A stretch of DNA of 64,000 nucleotides from Streptomyces sp. MJM8645 (GTDB taxonomy: Bacteria; Actinomycetota; Actinomycetes; Streptomycetales; Streptomycetaceae), in contig NZ_LJJF01000001.1 in NCBI RefSeq assembly GCF_001625365.1, forward strand, positions 3,476,001 to 3,540,000. Direction: 5' to 3'. Shown here piece by piece: positions 34,379 to 43,037 of the stretch. A program made the translations under genes and the position numbers. Position 1 is the stretch's first letter. Each line of letters begins with the position of its first letter. Below the pieces are notes generated by a model that saw only the letters and a list, made by a program, of their open reading frames with translations, was not told the origin of the DNA and ran no database searches.

Positions 34379-34424
34379 ATGAGAACCCAACGGGCTTCTC
34401 GGACCCTTCTGAGCCGGTTCTCAT
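34379..34424. promoter_or_regulatory. Inverted repeat upstream of the HtrA-like protease gene
   Basis: ATGAGAACC (34379-34387) and GGTTCTCAT (34416-34424) form a perfect 9-bp inverted repeat, 28 bases apart, about 35 bases before the protease start. It is a candidate site for the adjacent CssR-like regulator or the core promoter region. Confidence 0.55.
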
Positions 34425-34458
34425 GCCATCCTCATCCACCAGGCGGACGTTGGTCGGC

Positions 34459-35601
34459 ATGAGCGAACAGCAGCAGCACCACGACGAGCAGTACGGCCCG
34501 TACGAGCCCCGCGTGGTCGAGGGCACCGTCCTCGGCAGCAGCGCCGCCACGACCGCCTACGGGTACCACGAGGACTACTCGGCAGGCGGCTTCGACTCCC
34601 CGACCCCGCCCCCGCCCATGCCCCCCGAGCCGCCCACCGCCGGCCAGCCCGGCGGCCACGGCGGCCACGGCAACCGCGCCCGGCGCGGCCTGCTGCGCGG
34701 ACGGCTCGCCCTGGTCACCGCCGTCGCCGCGGTCGCCGCCGTCATCGGCGGCGTCACCGGCGGGTTCGTCGCCGCCGAGCAGCACGGCTCCGCCGCCCGC
34801 ACCAGCACCGTCGCCAGCCCCGTCTCCGCCCGCTCCGACGGCGGCGCCGACGTGCCGGCCATCGCCGCCGCCGTCTCGCCGAGCGTCGTCCAGATCACCG
34901 TCAAGAACGGCAACGGCACCGCCACCGGCACCGGCGTCATCCTCGACACCAGCGGACGGATCCTCACCAACTACCACGTGATCGACACCGCCGCCGACGG
35001 CGGCCAGATCACCGTCGCCTTCAAGGACGGCTCCACCGCCCCGGCCACCGTCACCGGCACCGACAAGTCCCTCGACGTAGCCGTGATCACCGCGAGCGGC
35101 GGCAAGAACCTCATCCCCGCCACCCTCGGCGACTCCTCCGGCGTGGCCGTCGGCGACCCCGTCGTCGCCATCGGCAACCCGGACGGCCTCACCGGCACCG
35201 TCACCTCCGGCATCATCAGCGCCGAGAACCGCGACGTCACCGTCCAGCTCGACGAGGGCACCACCAGCAGCAACGGCGGCTTCGGCTTCCCCAGCCTGCC
35301 CGGCCTGCCCAACCTGCCCGGCACGCGCGGCAACCTCCCGCAGCAGAACAGCGGCAGCACCACCACCTACAAGGCCTTCCAGACCGACGCCGCCCTCAAC
35401 CCCGGCAACTCCGGCGGCCCGCTCATCAACGCCAACGGCCAGGTCATCGGCATCAACTCGGCGATGTACGCCCCCAGCGGCGCCAGCTCCACCGCCGGCG
35501 GCGGCGGCAGCAGCGCCGGCAGCGTCGGCCTCGGCTTCGCCATCCCGATCAACGACATCAAGCAGGTTCTGCCGAAACTGGAGGCCGGCCAGAACCTGTA
35601 A
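34459..35601 (+). CDS. HtrA/DegP-like membrane-anchored serine protease (no PDZ domain)
   Basis: 380 residues from ATG 34459 (an ATG at 34423 is in frame but lies inside the inverted repeat). A Pro/Gly/His-rich cytoplasmic N-terminus is followed by one membrane helix (LALVTAVAAVAAVIGGVTGGF) and a trypsin-like domain: His in LTNYHVIDT, Asp in KSLDVAVIT, Ser in NPGNSGGPL. The chain ends at INDIKQVLPKLEAGQNL, so the usual PDZ domain is missing. A Gly/Ser/Asn-rich loop interrupts the protease domain. It lies directly before a CssRS-like system and matches the streptomycete secretion-stress protease next to cssRS (SCO4157) by memory. Confidence 0.93.
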   Translation: MSEQQQHHDEQYGPYEPRVVEGTVLGSSAATTAYGYHEDYSAGGFDSPTPPPPMPPEPPTAGQPGGHGGHGNRARRGLLRGRLALVTAVAAVAAVIGGVTGGFVAAEQHGSAARTSTVASPVSARSDGGADVPAIAAAVSPSVVQITVKNGNGTATGTGVILDTSGRILTNYHVIDTAADGGQITVAFKDGSTAPATVTGTDKSLDVAVITASGGKNLIPATLGDSSGVAVGDPVVAIGNPDGLTGTVTSGIISAENRDVTVQLDEGTTSSNGGFGFPSLPGLPNLPGTRGNLPQQNSGSTTTYKAFQTDAALNPGNSGGPLINANGQVIGINSAMYAPSGASSTAGGGGSSAGSVGLGFAIPINDIKQVLPKLEAGQNL

Positions 35602-35664
35602 GACGGACAATTACCCCCGGTACCCCCAGCAGGCCCTCCACCCGACGAGAAAGGGCAGCAGCCC

Positions 35665-36435
35665 ATGACCCCGTCCGCCGACGACCGCACCGCCGCCGAG
35701 GCCGGCCACCCCTCCGCCCGGCTCCTCGTGGTCGACGACGAACCCGCCCTCCGGGACGCCCTGGAGAGCAGCCTCGCCTTCGAGGGCTACGAGGTCGCCA
35801 CCGCCACCGACGGCTACGAGGCCCTGGAGTCCGTCGAACGCGACCGGCCCGACCTCGTCCTGCTGGACATCATGATGCCCCGGATGGACGGCCTCACCGC
35901 CGTCCGCCGGATGCGCTCCCGCGGCGACACCGTCCCCGTCCTGATGCTCACCGCCCGCGACGCCGTCGGCGACCGCGTCACCGGCCTGGACGTCGGCGCC
36001 GACGACTACCTCGCCAAGCCCTTCGAACTCGACGAACTGCTCGCCCGCGTCCGCGCCCTGCTGCGCCGCAACGCCCTCGCCACCGAGGCCGCCGCCCGCG
36101 CCGCCGCCGAGGACGAGAGCGAGGTGCTGGCCTTCGGCGACCTGCGGATGAACACCGCCACCCGCGAGGTCACCCGCGCCGGCAAGCCCGTCGAACTCAC
36201 CCGCACCGAGTTCATGCTGCTGGAGATGTTCCTCGCCCACCCCCGCCAGGTCCTCACCCGCGAACAGATCCTCAAGGCCGTCTGGGGCTTCGACTTCGAA
36301 CCCTCCTCCAACTCCCTGGACGTCTACGTGATGTACCTGCGCCGCAAGACCGAGCAGGGCGGCATGCCCCGCCTCATCCAGACCGTGCGCGGCGTCGGCT
36401 ACGCCCTGCGCCCGGCCGCCGGCGCCACCACGTGA
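35665..36435 (+). CDS. cssR: OmpR-family response regulator, CssR-like
   Basis: 256 residues. The receiver domain is complete: [12 protein letters not shown], phospho-acceptor Asp in [13 protein letters not shown], Thr in LMLTARD and Lys in YLAKPFEL. The C-terminal winged helix has [28 protein letters not shown] and [14 protein letters not shown]. The kinase start overlaps its stop by four bases. By position (SCO4156) it is the secretion-stress regulator CssR; the symbol depends on that remembered order and on the HtrA-like neighbour. Confidence 0.9.
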   Translation: MTPSADDRTAAEAGHPSARLLVVDDEPALRDALESSLAFEGYEVATATDGYEALESVERDRPDLVLLDIMMPRMDGLTAVRRMRSRGDTVPVLMLTARDAVGDRVTGLDVGADDYLAKPFELDELLARVRALLRRNALATEAAARAAAEDESEVLAFGDLRMNTATREVTRAGKPVELTRTEFMLLEMFLAHPRQVLTREQILKAVWGFDFEPSSNSLDVYVMYLRRKTEQGGMPRLIQTVRGVGYALRPAAGATT

Positions 36436-37925
36436 CCTCCCCCACGCCCTACCCGCCCCCGCCACTGGCTCCACCCGGCGTCCCCCGCCGCCGGCGCCTC
36501 TCCCACTGGCTCCGCTCCCGCTCCCTCCGCAGCCGCCTCACCTTCCTGAGCGCGGCCGCGGTCGCGGTGGCCATCGCCCTGTCGGCGCTGGCCTGCTGGT
36601 TCATCGTGGAGAAGCAGCTGTACGACCAGGTCCGGGCGGACCTGGCGGGTGCTCCCGCAGCACCGATCGGGAGAAACCCCCTGGTCTGCTACGCCACCCC
36701 GGAAGCCGCGCTGGAGAACCAGCGCGGCGTCGTCATCCCGGACATCAGCGGAGCCGTCCCCCGGGACACCCAGTTCCTCCGGGGCGGGGCCGGGGGCGTC
36801 TGCCTGCCCCCCGGGGCGACCAAGGCGATCGTGACCACGTCGGAGGACGCCGCCGGATTCCGGCTCAAGCCGGGCCAGTCGATCATCCGGGACGGCAGGT
36901 ACACCAACGGCGACCCCGCGATCGTCCGGCTGACCCTGAACCACAGCTTCCAGGTGCCCGTCGTCGTCATGGTGGCGACCCCCTCCCAGCCCATCGAGGA
37001 CTCCCTCCAGCGGCTCGCCCTCCTCCTCGGCGGCGTGGCCCTCGGCGGGATCATCCTCGCCGCCATCGCCGGCCGCGTGGTCGCCCGGTCCGCGCTCAAG
37101 CCCGTCGACCAACTCACCGACGCCGTCGAGCACATCGCCCGCACCGAGGAGGTCGGCACCACCATCCCCGTGCACGGGGACGACGAGATCGCCCGGCTCT
37201 CCACTTCCTTCAACTCGATGAGCACCGCCCTCGCCAACTCCCGCGAGCGGCAGACCCGTCTGATCGCCGACGCCGGGCACGAGCTGCGCACCCCGCTCAC
37301 CTCGCTGCGCACCAACGTCGACCTGCTGATCCGCAGCAACGACACGGGCCGCCCGCTGCCCGCCGCGACCAAGACCAAGCTGCTGGGCAACATGAAGGCG
37401 CAGATGCAGGAGCTCACCGTCCTGATCGGGGACCTGCTCCAGCTGTCCCGCCCGGATTCCCCCAAGCCGGTCCACAACCCCACCGTGGTGGCCCTGCACG
37501 AGATCGCCGGGCGGGCGGTCGAGCGGGCGAAGCTGCGCGGCCCGGGGCTGGTCTTCGAGACCGCGACCGACCCCTGGTTCGTGCACGGCGACGCCGCCGG
37601 GCTCGAACGGGCGGTGATCAACCTGCTGGACAACGCGGTCAAGTACAGCCCGCCCGGCGGCACCATCGAAGTCCGGCTCCAGCAGGGCGTGTTGACCGTC
37701 CGCGACCACGGCCCCGGCATTCCGCCGGAGGAACTGCAGTACGTGTTCGACCGGTTCTGGCGTTCGCCGTCCTCTCGACAGCTGCCCGGTTCCGGCCTGG
37801 GCCTGTCGATCGTCGCGCAGAGCGTCCGGGAGGCGGGCGGCGAGGTGTCGCTGGGCCCGGCCGGGGACGGCGGCCCGGGCGCGCTGGCGACCGTCCGGCT
37901 GCCCGGCGGCCCCGCCCCCGAATAG
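36432..37925 (+). CDS. cssS: HAMP-containing sensor histidine kinase, CssS-like
   Basis: 497 residues, GTG overlapping the regulator stop (GTGA). A proline-rich start and membrane helix 1 ([22 protein letters not shown]) precede a ~130-residue extracytoplasmic sensor, helix 2 ([21 protein letters not shown]) and a HAMP linker. The dimerisation box is [20 protein letters not shown] (His phosphoacceptor); the ATPase has N-box [15 protein letters not shown]1 DHGPGIPPE and G2 GSGLGLSIV. It should sense misfolded secreted protein and phosphorylate the regulator that controls htrA genes. A terminator follows. Confidence 0.9.
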   Translation: MTSPTPYPPPPLAPPGVPRRRRLSHWLRSRSLRSRLTFLSAAAVAVAIALSALACWFIVEKQLYDQVRADLAGAPAAPIGRNPLVCYATPEAALENQRGVVIPDISGAVPRDTQFLRGGAGGVCLPPGATKAIVTTSEDAAGFRLKPGQSIIRDGRYTNGDPAIVRLTLNHSFQVPVVVMVATPSQPIEDSLQRLALLLGGVALGGIILAAIAGRVVARSALKPVDQLTDAVEHIARTEEVGTTIPVHGDDEIARLSTSFNSMSTALANSRERQTRLIADAGHELRTPLTSLRTNVDLLIRSNDTGRPLPAATKTKLLGNMKAQMQELTVLIGDLLQLSRPDSPKPVHNPTVVALHEIAGRAVERAKLRGPGLVFETATDPWFVHGDAAGLERAVINLLDNAVKYSPPGGTIEVRLQQGVLTVRDHGPGIPPEELQYVFDRFWRSPSSRQLPGSGLGLSIVAQSVREAGGEVSLGPAGDGGPGALATVRLPGGPAPE

Positions 37926-37947
37926 GGCGGGACGGGCGGACGACGCA

Positions 37948-37984
37948 GGACGGGCGGGGCGCCCCGACAGCGCCCCGCCCGTCC
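37948..37984. terminator. Bidirectional terminator between the kinase and nucleotidase genes
   Basis: A perfect 14-bp stem (37948-37961 with 37971-37984) and a 9-base loop between two convergent genes. Confidence 0.8.
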
Positions 37985-37999
37985 TGTACCGGCTCACGG

Positions 38000-39799
38000 T
38001 CAGTCGATGTCGACGCCCGGGCCGATGACCTTGATCCGATCCTGCGCCGGGGCCTTCAGCGGCGAGGCCGCCGAGCTGTGGGCACCCAGGTAGGCGGCGA
38101 AGACGTCCAGGTCGGAGGCGCCGACGAGCTTGTCGGTGCCGGCCGCGAAGGCCGGGAAGCCGTCGCCGCCGCCGGCCAGGAACTCATTGGCCGCGACCCG
38201 GTACTTGGCGGCCTGGTCGATCGGGGCGCCGTTCAGCCGGATCGAGTCGACGACCACCCGGTCCGCACCGGTCTTGCGCATGTCCAGGGTGTAGTGGAGG
38301 CCCGAGGACGCCTGGAGGATCTTCGGCGCGGCCGCGTTGGAGCCGCTGACCTGCTGCTGGAGCAGCTGCACCAGCTGGGCGCCGGTCAGCGTCTTGACCT
38401 GCATCATGTTGGTGAACGGCTGGACGGTGAACGCCTCGCCGTAGGTCACCACGCCGTCGCCCTCGGCGCCGGAGGCCTTGTAGACCAGGTCGGAGCGGAT
38501 GCCGCCGGGGTTCATGAAGGCGACCTGCGCCCCGCCCTTGGCGGCCGGGGCGAGCCCCTCCACCTGCGCGTCGGCGATCAGGTCACCGAGCGGCTTCTCC
38601 AGGTCGCTGTTGCCGCGGCCGTTGATGTCCGAGGCGATGTAGCCGATCGGCCGGTTGGCGATCGGGGCGGCCAGCTTGGAGTAGTGGTCGACCAGCGCCG
38701 TCATGTCGGGCGCCTTCTCGACGGTGCGGCGCACCACGTGGTTCTCGGCCTTGACCGTCGGGCGGACGATCTCGCCGGTGGTCTTGTCCAGCTTCATGTC
38801 GATCTCGGTGTACAGCCGGCCGAAGGAGGCGGCGCTGGTGACCGAGCGCGGGACGCCGTTGGGGTCGGGGATGGTGCAGGCGTACGCGTTGTGGGTGTGG
38901 CCGGTGACGATGGCGCCGATCGACGGGTCGAGCTTCTTGGAGATGTCGACGATCGGACCGGAGATGCCCTGGCCGGCCGGGCCGCAGTCGTAGTTGTAGA
39001 CGCTGCTGGCCGGGTACCCGCCCTCGTGGATCAGCGCGACGATCGAGTTGACGCCCTTGGCCTTGAGCTCGGCGGCGTACTTGTTGATCGTGGTGACCTC
39101 GTTGGCGAACTTCAGGCCCTTGACGCCCTCGGCGGTCACGATGTTCGGCGTGCCCTCCAGGGTGACGCCGATGAAGCCGACCTTCACGCCCTGGGACTTG
39201 GTCACCCAGTACGGGGCCAGCAGCGGCTTGCCGGTCTTCTCGTCGGTGACGTTGGCCGACAGGTAGTTGAAGTTGGCGCCCTTGAACGTGCGGCCGGGCT
39301 CGTAGCAGCCGTCGACCGGGTGGCAGCCGCCGTCCTGCATGCGCAGCAGCTCCTGCGCGCCCTCGTCGAACTCGTGGTTGCCGACCGAGGTGACGTCCAG
39401 GCCGAGCTTGTCCATCGCCTCGATGGTCGGCTCGTCGTGGAAGAGCGCCGAGGTGAGCGGGCTGGCGCCGATGATGTCGCCGGCCGCGACGGTGATCGAG
39501 TCGTCGGCCGGGATCCGGGCCTTGCGCAGCTCGGTGGCCAGGTACTCGATGCCACCGGCCGGGGTCGAGACCTCCTTGCCGGTGGCCGGGTCGATCTCCC
39601 GGATGGTGCCGGACGAACCGGCCGGGGGCTCCAGGTTGCCGTGGAAGTCGTTGATCGCCAGCAGCTGGAGGTTGACGGTCTTGTGACGCTTGGCGTTGGC
39701 GTCGGCGGCCTGCGCGGCCGTCGGCACGGCCACCGTGCCGACCAGACCTGCGGCGGCGACGACGGCGAGCGCCGCGCGTCGGGATCTGACGGTGAGCAT
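38000..39799 (-). CDS. Secreted bifunctional metallophosphatase/5'-nucleotidase
   Basis: 599 residues from ATG 39799 (GGGGA upstream; the GTG at 39814 lacks a site). A signal peptide (RSRRAALAVVAAAGLVGTVA ... AQA) precedes a calcineurin-like domain with LLAINDFHGNLEP, AGDIIGASPLTSALFHDEP, SVGNHEFDEG and GHTHNAY, the two-metal ligands. The C-terminal 5'-nucleotidase domain has NPGGIRSDL and the substrate-stacking loop around FMQVKTLTGAQLVQLL-like sequence and NEFLAGGGDGFPAF. It should release phosphate and nucleosides from extracellular nucleotides. A consensus-like promoter lies at 39875-39903. Confidence 0.95.
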   Translation of the reverse strand: MLTVRSRRAALAVVAAAGLVGTVAVPTAAQAADANAKRHKTVNLQLLAINDFHGNLEPPAGSSGTIREIDPATGKEVSTPAGGIEYLATELRKARIPADDSITVAAGDIIGASPLTSALFHDEPTIEAMDKLGLDVTSVGNHEFDEGAQELLRMQDGGCHPVDGCYEPGRTFKGANFNYLSANVTDEKTGKPLLAPYWVTKSQGVKVGFIGVTLEGTPNIVTAEGVKGLKFANEVTTINKYAAELKAKGVNSIVALIHEGGYPASSVYNYDCGPAGQGISGPIVDISKKLDPSIGAIVTGHTHNAYACTIPDPNGVPRSVTSAASFGRLYTEIDMKLDKTTGEIVRPTVKAENHVVRRTVEKAPDMTALVDHYSKLAAPIANRPIGYIASDINGRGNSDLEKPLGDLIADAQVEGLAPAAKGGAQVAFMNPGGIRSDLVYKASGAEGDGVVTYGEAFTVQPFTNMMQVKTLTGAQLVQLLQQQVSGSNAAAPKILQASSGLHYTLDMRKTGADRVVVDSIRLNGAPIDQAAKYRVAANEFLAGGGDGFPAFAAGTDKLVGASDLDVFAAYLGAHSSAASPLKAPAQDRIKVIGPGVDID

Positions 39800-39874
39800 G
39801 AGGGTCCCCTGCACCTTGGAGGAGCGCCCGCTGTGGACTTGACCGGGCGTCTGGGTGATGTGTTGCGCCTGTGA

Positions 39875-39903
39875 AGCCTAGAGTCAACGCGCGTAGCTGT
39901 CAG
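39875..39903 (-). promoter_or_regulatory. Promoter of the 5'-nucleotidase gene
   Basis: On the minus strand, -35 CTGACA (39898-39903), a 17-base spacer and -10 TAGGCT (39875-39880), a good vegetative (HrdB-type) promoter with a leader of about 70 bases. Confidence 0.65.
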
Positions 39904-40022
39904 GACGTCGAACGTAACGAGAGGATTACCTCCTGACGAACCGTCGCCGTCCGACCAGCGCCGGCGCCCCCGTCCGGGCCTCCCCGCCCAGACCACCCGC
40001 CCGACCCGCCCAGGCCCCCGAC

Positions 40023-40055
40023 CCGGCCGCTCAGGCCGCCCGACCGGCCGCTCAG
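40023..40055. repeat. 12-bp direct repeat spanning the ATPase stop codon
   Basis: CCGGCCGCTCAG occurs at 40023-40034 and 40044-40055, 21 bases (seven codons) apart. The second copy contains the stop codon (TCA on the plus strand, 40052-40054) of the VirB4-like ATPase gene. Confidence 0.7.
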
Positions 40056-41401
40056 ACTCCCGGCTCGGCAGCCAACTGTCGCTCGGCCCGGTCCCGTTCG
40101 GCCACCGCGTCCTCGGTCATCGCACGGTCGGTGTACACCAGCGGCCGCTCGGCCTCGGTGATGATGTGCTTGACCACCTGGACATTGCCGTTGACGTCCC
40201 AGACCGCGATGCCCGGCGACAGGGTGGGGATGATCTCCACCGCCCAGCGCGGCAGGCCCAGCACCCGGCCGGTGGACCGCGCCTCCTCCGCCTTCTGCAT
40301 GTAGATCGTCCGGGTGGAGGCCATCTTCAGGATCGCCGACGCCTCCTTGGCCGCCGCACCGTCCACCACGTCGGACAGGTGGTGCACCACCGCGACGAAG
40401 GAGAGCCCGAGCCGGCGGCCGAACTTCAGCAGCCGCTGGAACAGCTGCGCCACGAAGGGGCTGTTGATGATGTGCCAGGCCTCCTCGACCAGGAAGATGC
40501 GCTTCTTCCGGTCCGGCCGGATCCAGGTGTGCTCCAGCCACACGCCGACGATCGCCATCAGGATCGGCATCGCGATCGAGTTGCGGTCGATGTGCGAGAG
40601 GTCGAAGACGATCAGCGGCGCGTCCAGGTCGATGCCGTCGGTGGTCGACCCGTCGAACATGCCGCGCAGGTCGCCGTCGACCAGCCGGTCCAGCACCAGC
40701 GCCACGTCCAGGCCCCAGGACTGCACCTCGTCCACCGCCACGCCCAGCGACTCCACCGAGGACAGCTCGGGGCTGCGCAGGGTGTCGATGATGTCGTCCA
40801 GCACCGGCTGACGGTCCTTCACCGTCGCCACCACATGGGCGTGCGCGGCCTTCAGCGCGAACCCGGCCCGCTCCTCCAGGCCCCGCCCCATCGCGACCTC
40901 GACGATGGTGCGCAGCAGCGACAACTGGCCGGTCTGGGTGATCGCCGGGTCCAGCGGGTTGAGCTTCACCCCGCCGTCCCGGGCGGCCATCGGGTCGAGC
41001 CGGATCGACTTTATGCCCAGCGCGTTGGCGATCAGGTTCCACTCGCCGACGCCGTCCTCGCCCTGCGCGTCGAGCACCACGACCTGCCGGTCGCGGAACC
41101 TCAACTGCCGCAGCACGTACGTCTTCTCCAGCGCCGACTTGCCGTTGCCGGACTCGCCGAGCACCAGCCAGTGCGGGGCCGGCAGCTGCTGCCCGTACAG
41201 CTGGAAGGGGTCGTAGACGTACCCCTTGCCGCTGTACACCTCACGGCCGATGATCACGCCCGAGTCGCCCAGCCCCGGCGCGGCGGTGGGCAGGTAGACC
41301 GCCTGCGCCTGGCCGGTGGAGGTACGCACCGGCAGCCGGGTGGTCTCCACCTTGCCGAACATCAGGCTGGTGAACGCCTCGGAGAGGTTGCCGAGCGCCA
41401 T
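40052..41401 (-). CDS. VirB4-like ATPase, C-terminal motor half (T4SS-like locus)
   Basis: 449 residues. Walker A GESGNGKS lies near residue 86 and a Walker-B-like strand IFLVEEAWHIINSPF near residue 300, where VirB4 proteins usually have DEAW. Downstream motifs (FGRRLGLSFVAVVHHLSDVVDG, ILKMASTRTIYMQKAEEA) correspond to the VirB4/TraC motor. No membrane segment. It lies 54 bases downstream of the gene encoding the PrgI/VirB4 N-terminal half, so VirB4 is split over two genes. It should power a membrane channel; the cargo is unknown. Confidence 0.88.
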   Translation of the reverse strand: MALGNLSEAFTSLMFGKVETTRLPVRTSTGQAQAVYLPTAAPGLGDSGVIIGREVYSGKGYVYDPFQLYGQQLPAPHWLVLGESGNGKSALEKTYVLRQLRFRDRQVVVLDAQGEDGVGEWNLIANALGIKSIRLDPMAARDGGVKLNPLDPAITQTGQLSLLRTIVEVAMGRGLEERAGFALKAAHAHVVATVKDRQPVLDDIIDTLRSPELSSVESLGVAVDEVQSWGLDVALVLDRLVDGDLRGMFDGSTTDGIDLDAPLIVFDLSHIDRNSIAMPILMAIVGVWLEHTWIRPDRKKRIFLVEEAWHIINSPFVAQLFQRLLKFGRRLGLSFVAVVHHLSDVVDGAAAKEASAILKMASTRTIYMQKAEEARSTGRVLGLPRWAVEIIPTLSPGIAVWDVNGNVQVVKHIITEAERPLVYTDRAMTEDAVAERDRAERQLAAEPGV

Positions 41402-41455
41402 GTACGGCCTCCTGGTCTGGTCGACGGGCGATGGTGGAGCGGTGCGGACCGGGCG

Positions 41456-43030
41456 TCAGCGGCGGATGCCGGTCGCGAACGGCAGGGTGTTGACGAAGGC
41501 CCGGTGGTGCTCGCGGTCGCACCACTCCAGCTTGAGGTAACTCTTGCCGGCCGAGGCCCGGATGGTGCGCTTGTCCCGGGCCAGCGCGTCGGGGTTGCGC
41601 GAGGACACCGTGATGTAGCCGACCAGGTTCACCCCGGCCGCACCGGAGGCCAGGTCGTCGCCGCGCTGGTCCACCCGGCCGGTGTGGGCCAGGTCGCGCG
41701 GGTCGACCGTCCGGTTCATCTTGGCCGCGCGGCTGGCCTCCGCCTCGTCGTTGGTCTTCTCGGTCAGCATCCGCTCGATCGCGACGTCGGTGGGCTCCAG
41801 GTCCATCGTCACCGCGACGGTCCGGATCACGTCCGGGGTGTGCACCAGCAGCGGCGCCAGGAAGTTGACCCCCACCGGGGTCAGCGGCCACTCCTTGATC
41901 CACGCGGTGGCGTGGCACCACGGCTCCCGGGTCGCCGACTCGCGGGTCTTCGCCTCCAGGTACTGCGGGTTGGTCGCGTCCAGTTCGGCCGGCCAGGCGT
42001 TGCGCCGGGACATCGCCTGGATGTGGTCGATCGGGTGGTCCGGGTCGTACATCGAGTGCAGCAGCGAGGAGAGCCGGGCCTGCCCCAACGGCTGGCGCAC
42101 CCGGATGTCCGCCTCCGCCAGCCGGGCGCAGATGTCGGTCAGCTCGCGCGCCATCACGGCCGCCAGCCCCTCGTCGTCCCGGGCCCGCCGACCGGTCGCC
42201 GTACGGCCCATCGCGTGCGCCTCGGCCGCCAGGTCGCGGGTGTAGTGCATGCAGGCCACCAGGTACGCCCGGTGCTGCTCCGAGGAGGTCGACACCATCG
42301 ACTGCAACTGGTCGTACGAGTCCTGCAGCCAGCGCGGCGCGTCGTGGTCCCCGCGCCGCTCGACGTCCTTGGCGTGCGCGTCCGGGTCGGCCGGCAGCGT
42401 CCGGGCCAGGATCTGCAACCGGGTCACGAAGCCGTCCCCGTTGGCGACGTGCTTCAGCAGCGTGCCGAACCGGTCGACCAGCGCCTCCTGGTCCTCCGAG
42501 TCGCGCAGGCCGACACCCGGGCCCTCGATCTCGATCGCGGCCGTCACCGTCCGCCGCTCCAGGTGCATCAGCACCCCGACCTCGTCCGGCCCGAACGGCG
42601 CGGCCAGCCAGCGCAGCCGCCCCACCCCGGGCGGCGGGCCGACCTCCACCTCCCGGCCGTCCATCCGGGTCCCGGCGTCCATCACGTCCGAGCGCCACAC
42701 CGACCGGCCGCTGCGCACCGTCCGGCGGTAGGTGCGGTTGATCTCCGCCCACTTGTAGAACGTCCGCCTGCGGTACGGCACGTACACCGCCGCGATGGCC
42801 ACCATGGGCAGGCCGATCAGGCCGCCGATCCGCAGCGGCAGGATCGGCATCAGCAGGCCCCAGAGCATGCCGAGGAACGCCCCGAAGATGATCAGGACGA
42901 TCTCGCCGGACTCCCGGTTGCGGCCGATCGGCGCGTTCGGGCGGGCCTTGCCGATCAGGTAGGTGCGGCGCTGGTGCACGTACGGCTGGGCGTACTGGGC
43001 TCCGTACTGGCCGAGCGGTTCACTGCTCAC
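41456..43030 (-). CDS. SCO6880-family protein: PrgI-like membrane part plus VirB4 N-terminal-like domain
   Basis: 524 residues. After a hydrophilic start (LGQYGAQYAQPYVHQRRTYLIG), two membrane helices (GEIVLIIFGAFLGMLWGLLMPIL and RIGGLIGLPMVAIAAVYV) resemble PrgI/VirB3-like proteins. The remaining ~420 residues are soluble and resemble the VirB4 N-terminal region, without a Walker A motif. The C-terminus has LARDKRTIRASAGKSYLKLEWCDREHHRAFVNTLPFA. It starts eight bases before the VirB6-like gene's stop region and is followed by the ATPase gene, so all belong to one operon. Confidence 0.85.
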   Translation of the reverse strand: MSSEPLGQYGAQYAQPYVHQRRTYLIGKARPNAPIGRNRESGEIVLIIFGAFLGMLWGLLMPILPLRIGGLIGLPMVAIAAVYVPYRRRTFYKWAEINRTYRRTVRSGRSVWRSDVMDAGTRMDGREVEVGPPPGVGRLRWLAAPFGPDEVGVLMHLERRTVTAAIEIEGPGVGLRDSEDQEALVDRFGTLLKHVANGDGFVTRLQILARTLPADPDAHAKDVERRGDHDAPRWLQDSYDQLQSMVSTSSEQHRAYLVACMHYTRDLAAEAHAMGRTATGRRARDDEGLAAVMARELTDICARLAEADIRVRQPLGQARLSSLLHSMYDPDHPIDHIQAMSRRNAWPAELDATNPQYLEAKTRESATREPWCHATAWIKEWPLTPVGVNFLAPLLVHTPDVIRTVAVTMDLEPTDVAIERMLTEKTNDEAEASRAAKMNRTVDPRDLAHTGRVDQRGDDLASGAAGVNLVGYITVSSRNPDALARDKRTIRASAGKSYLKLEWCDREHHRAFVNTLPFATGIRR

Positions 43031-43037
43031 TTACCCG

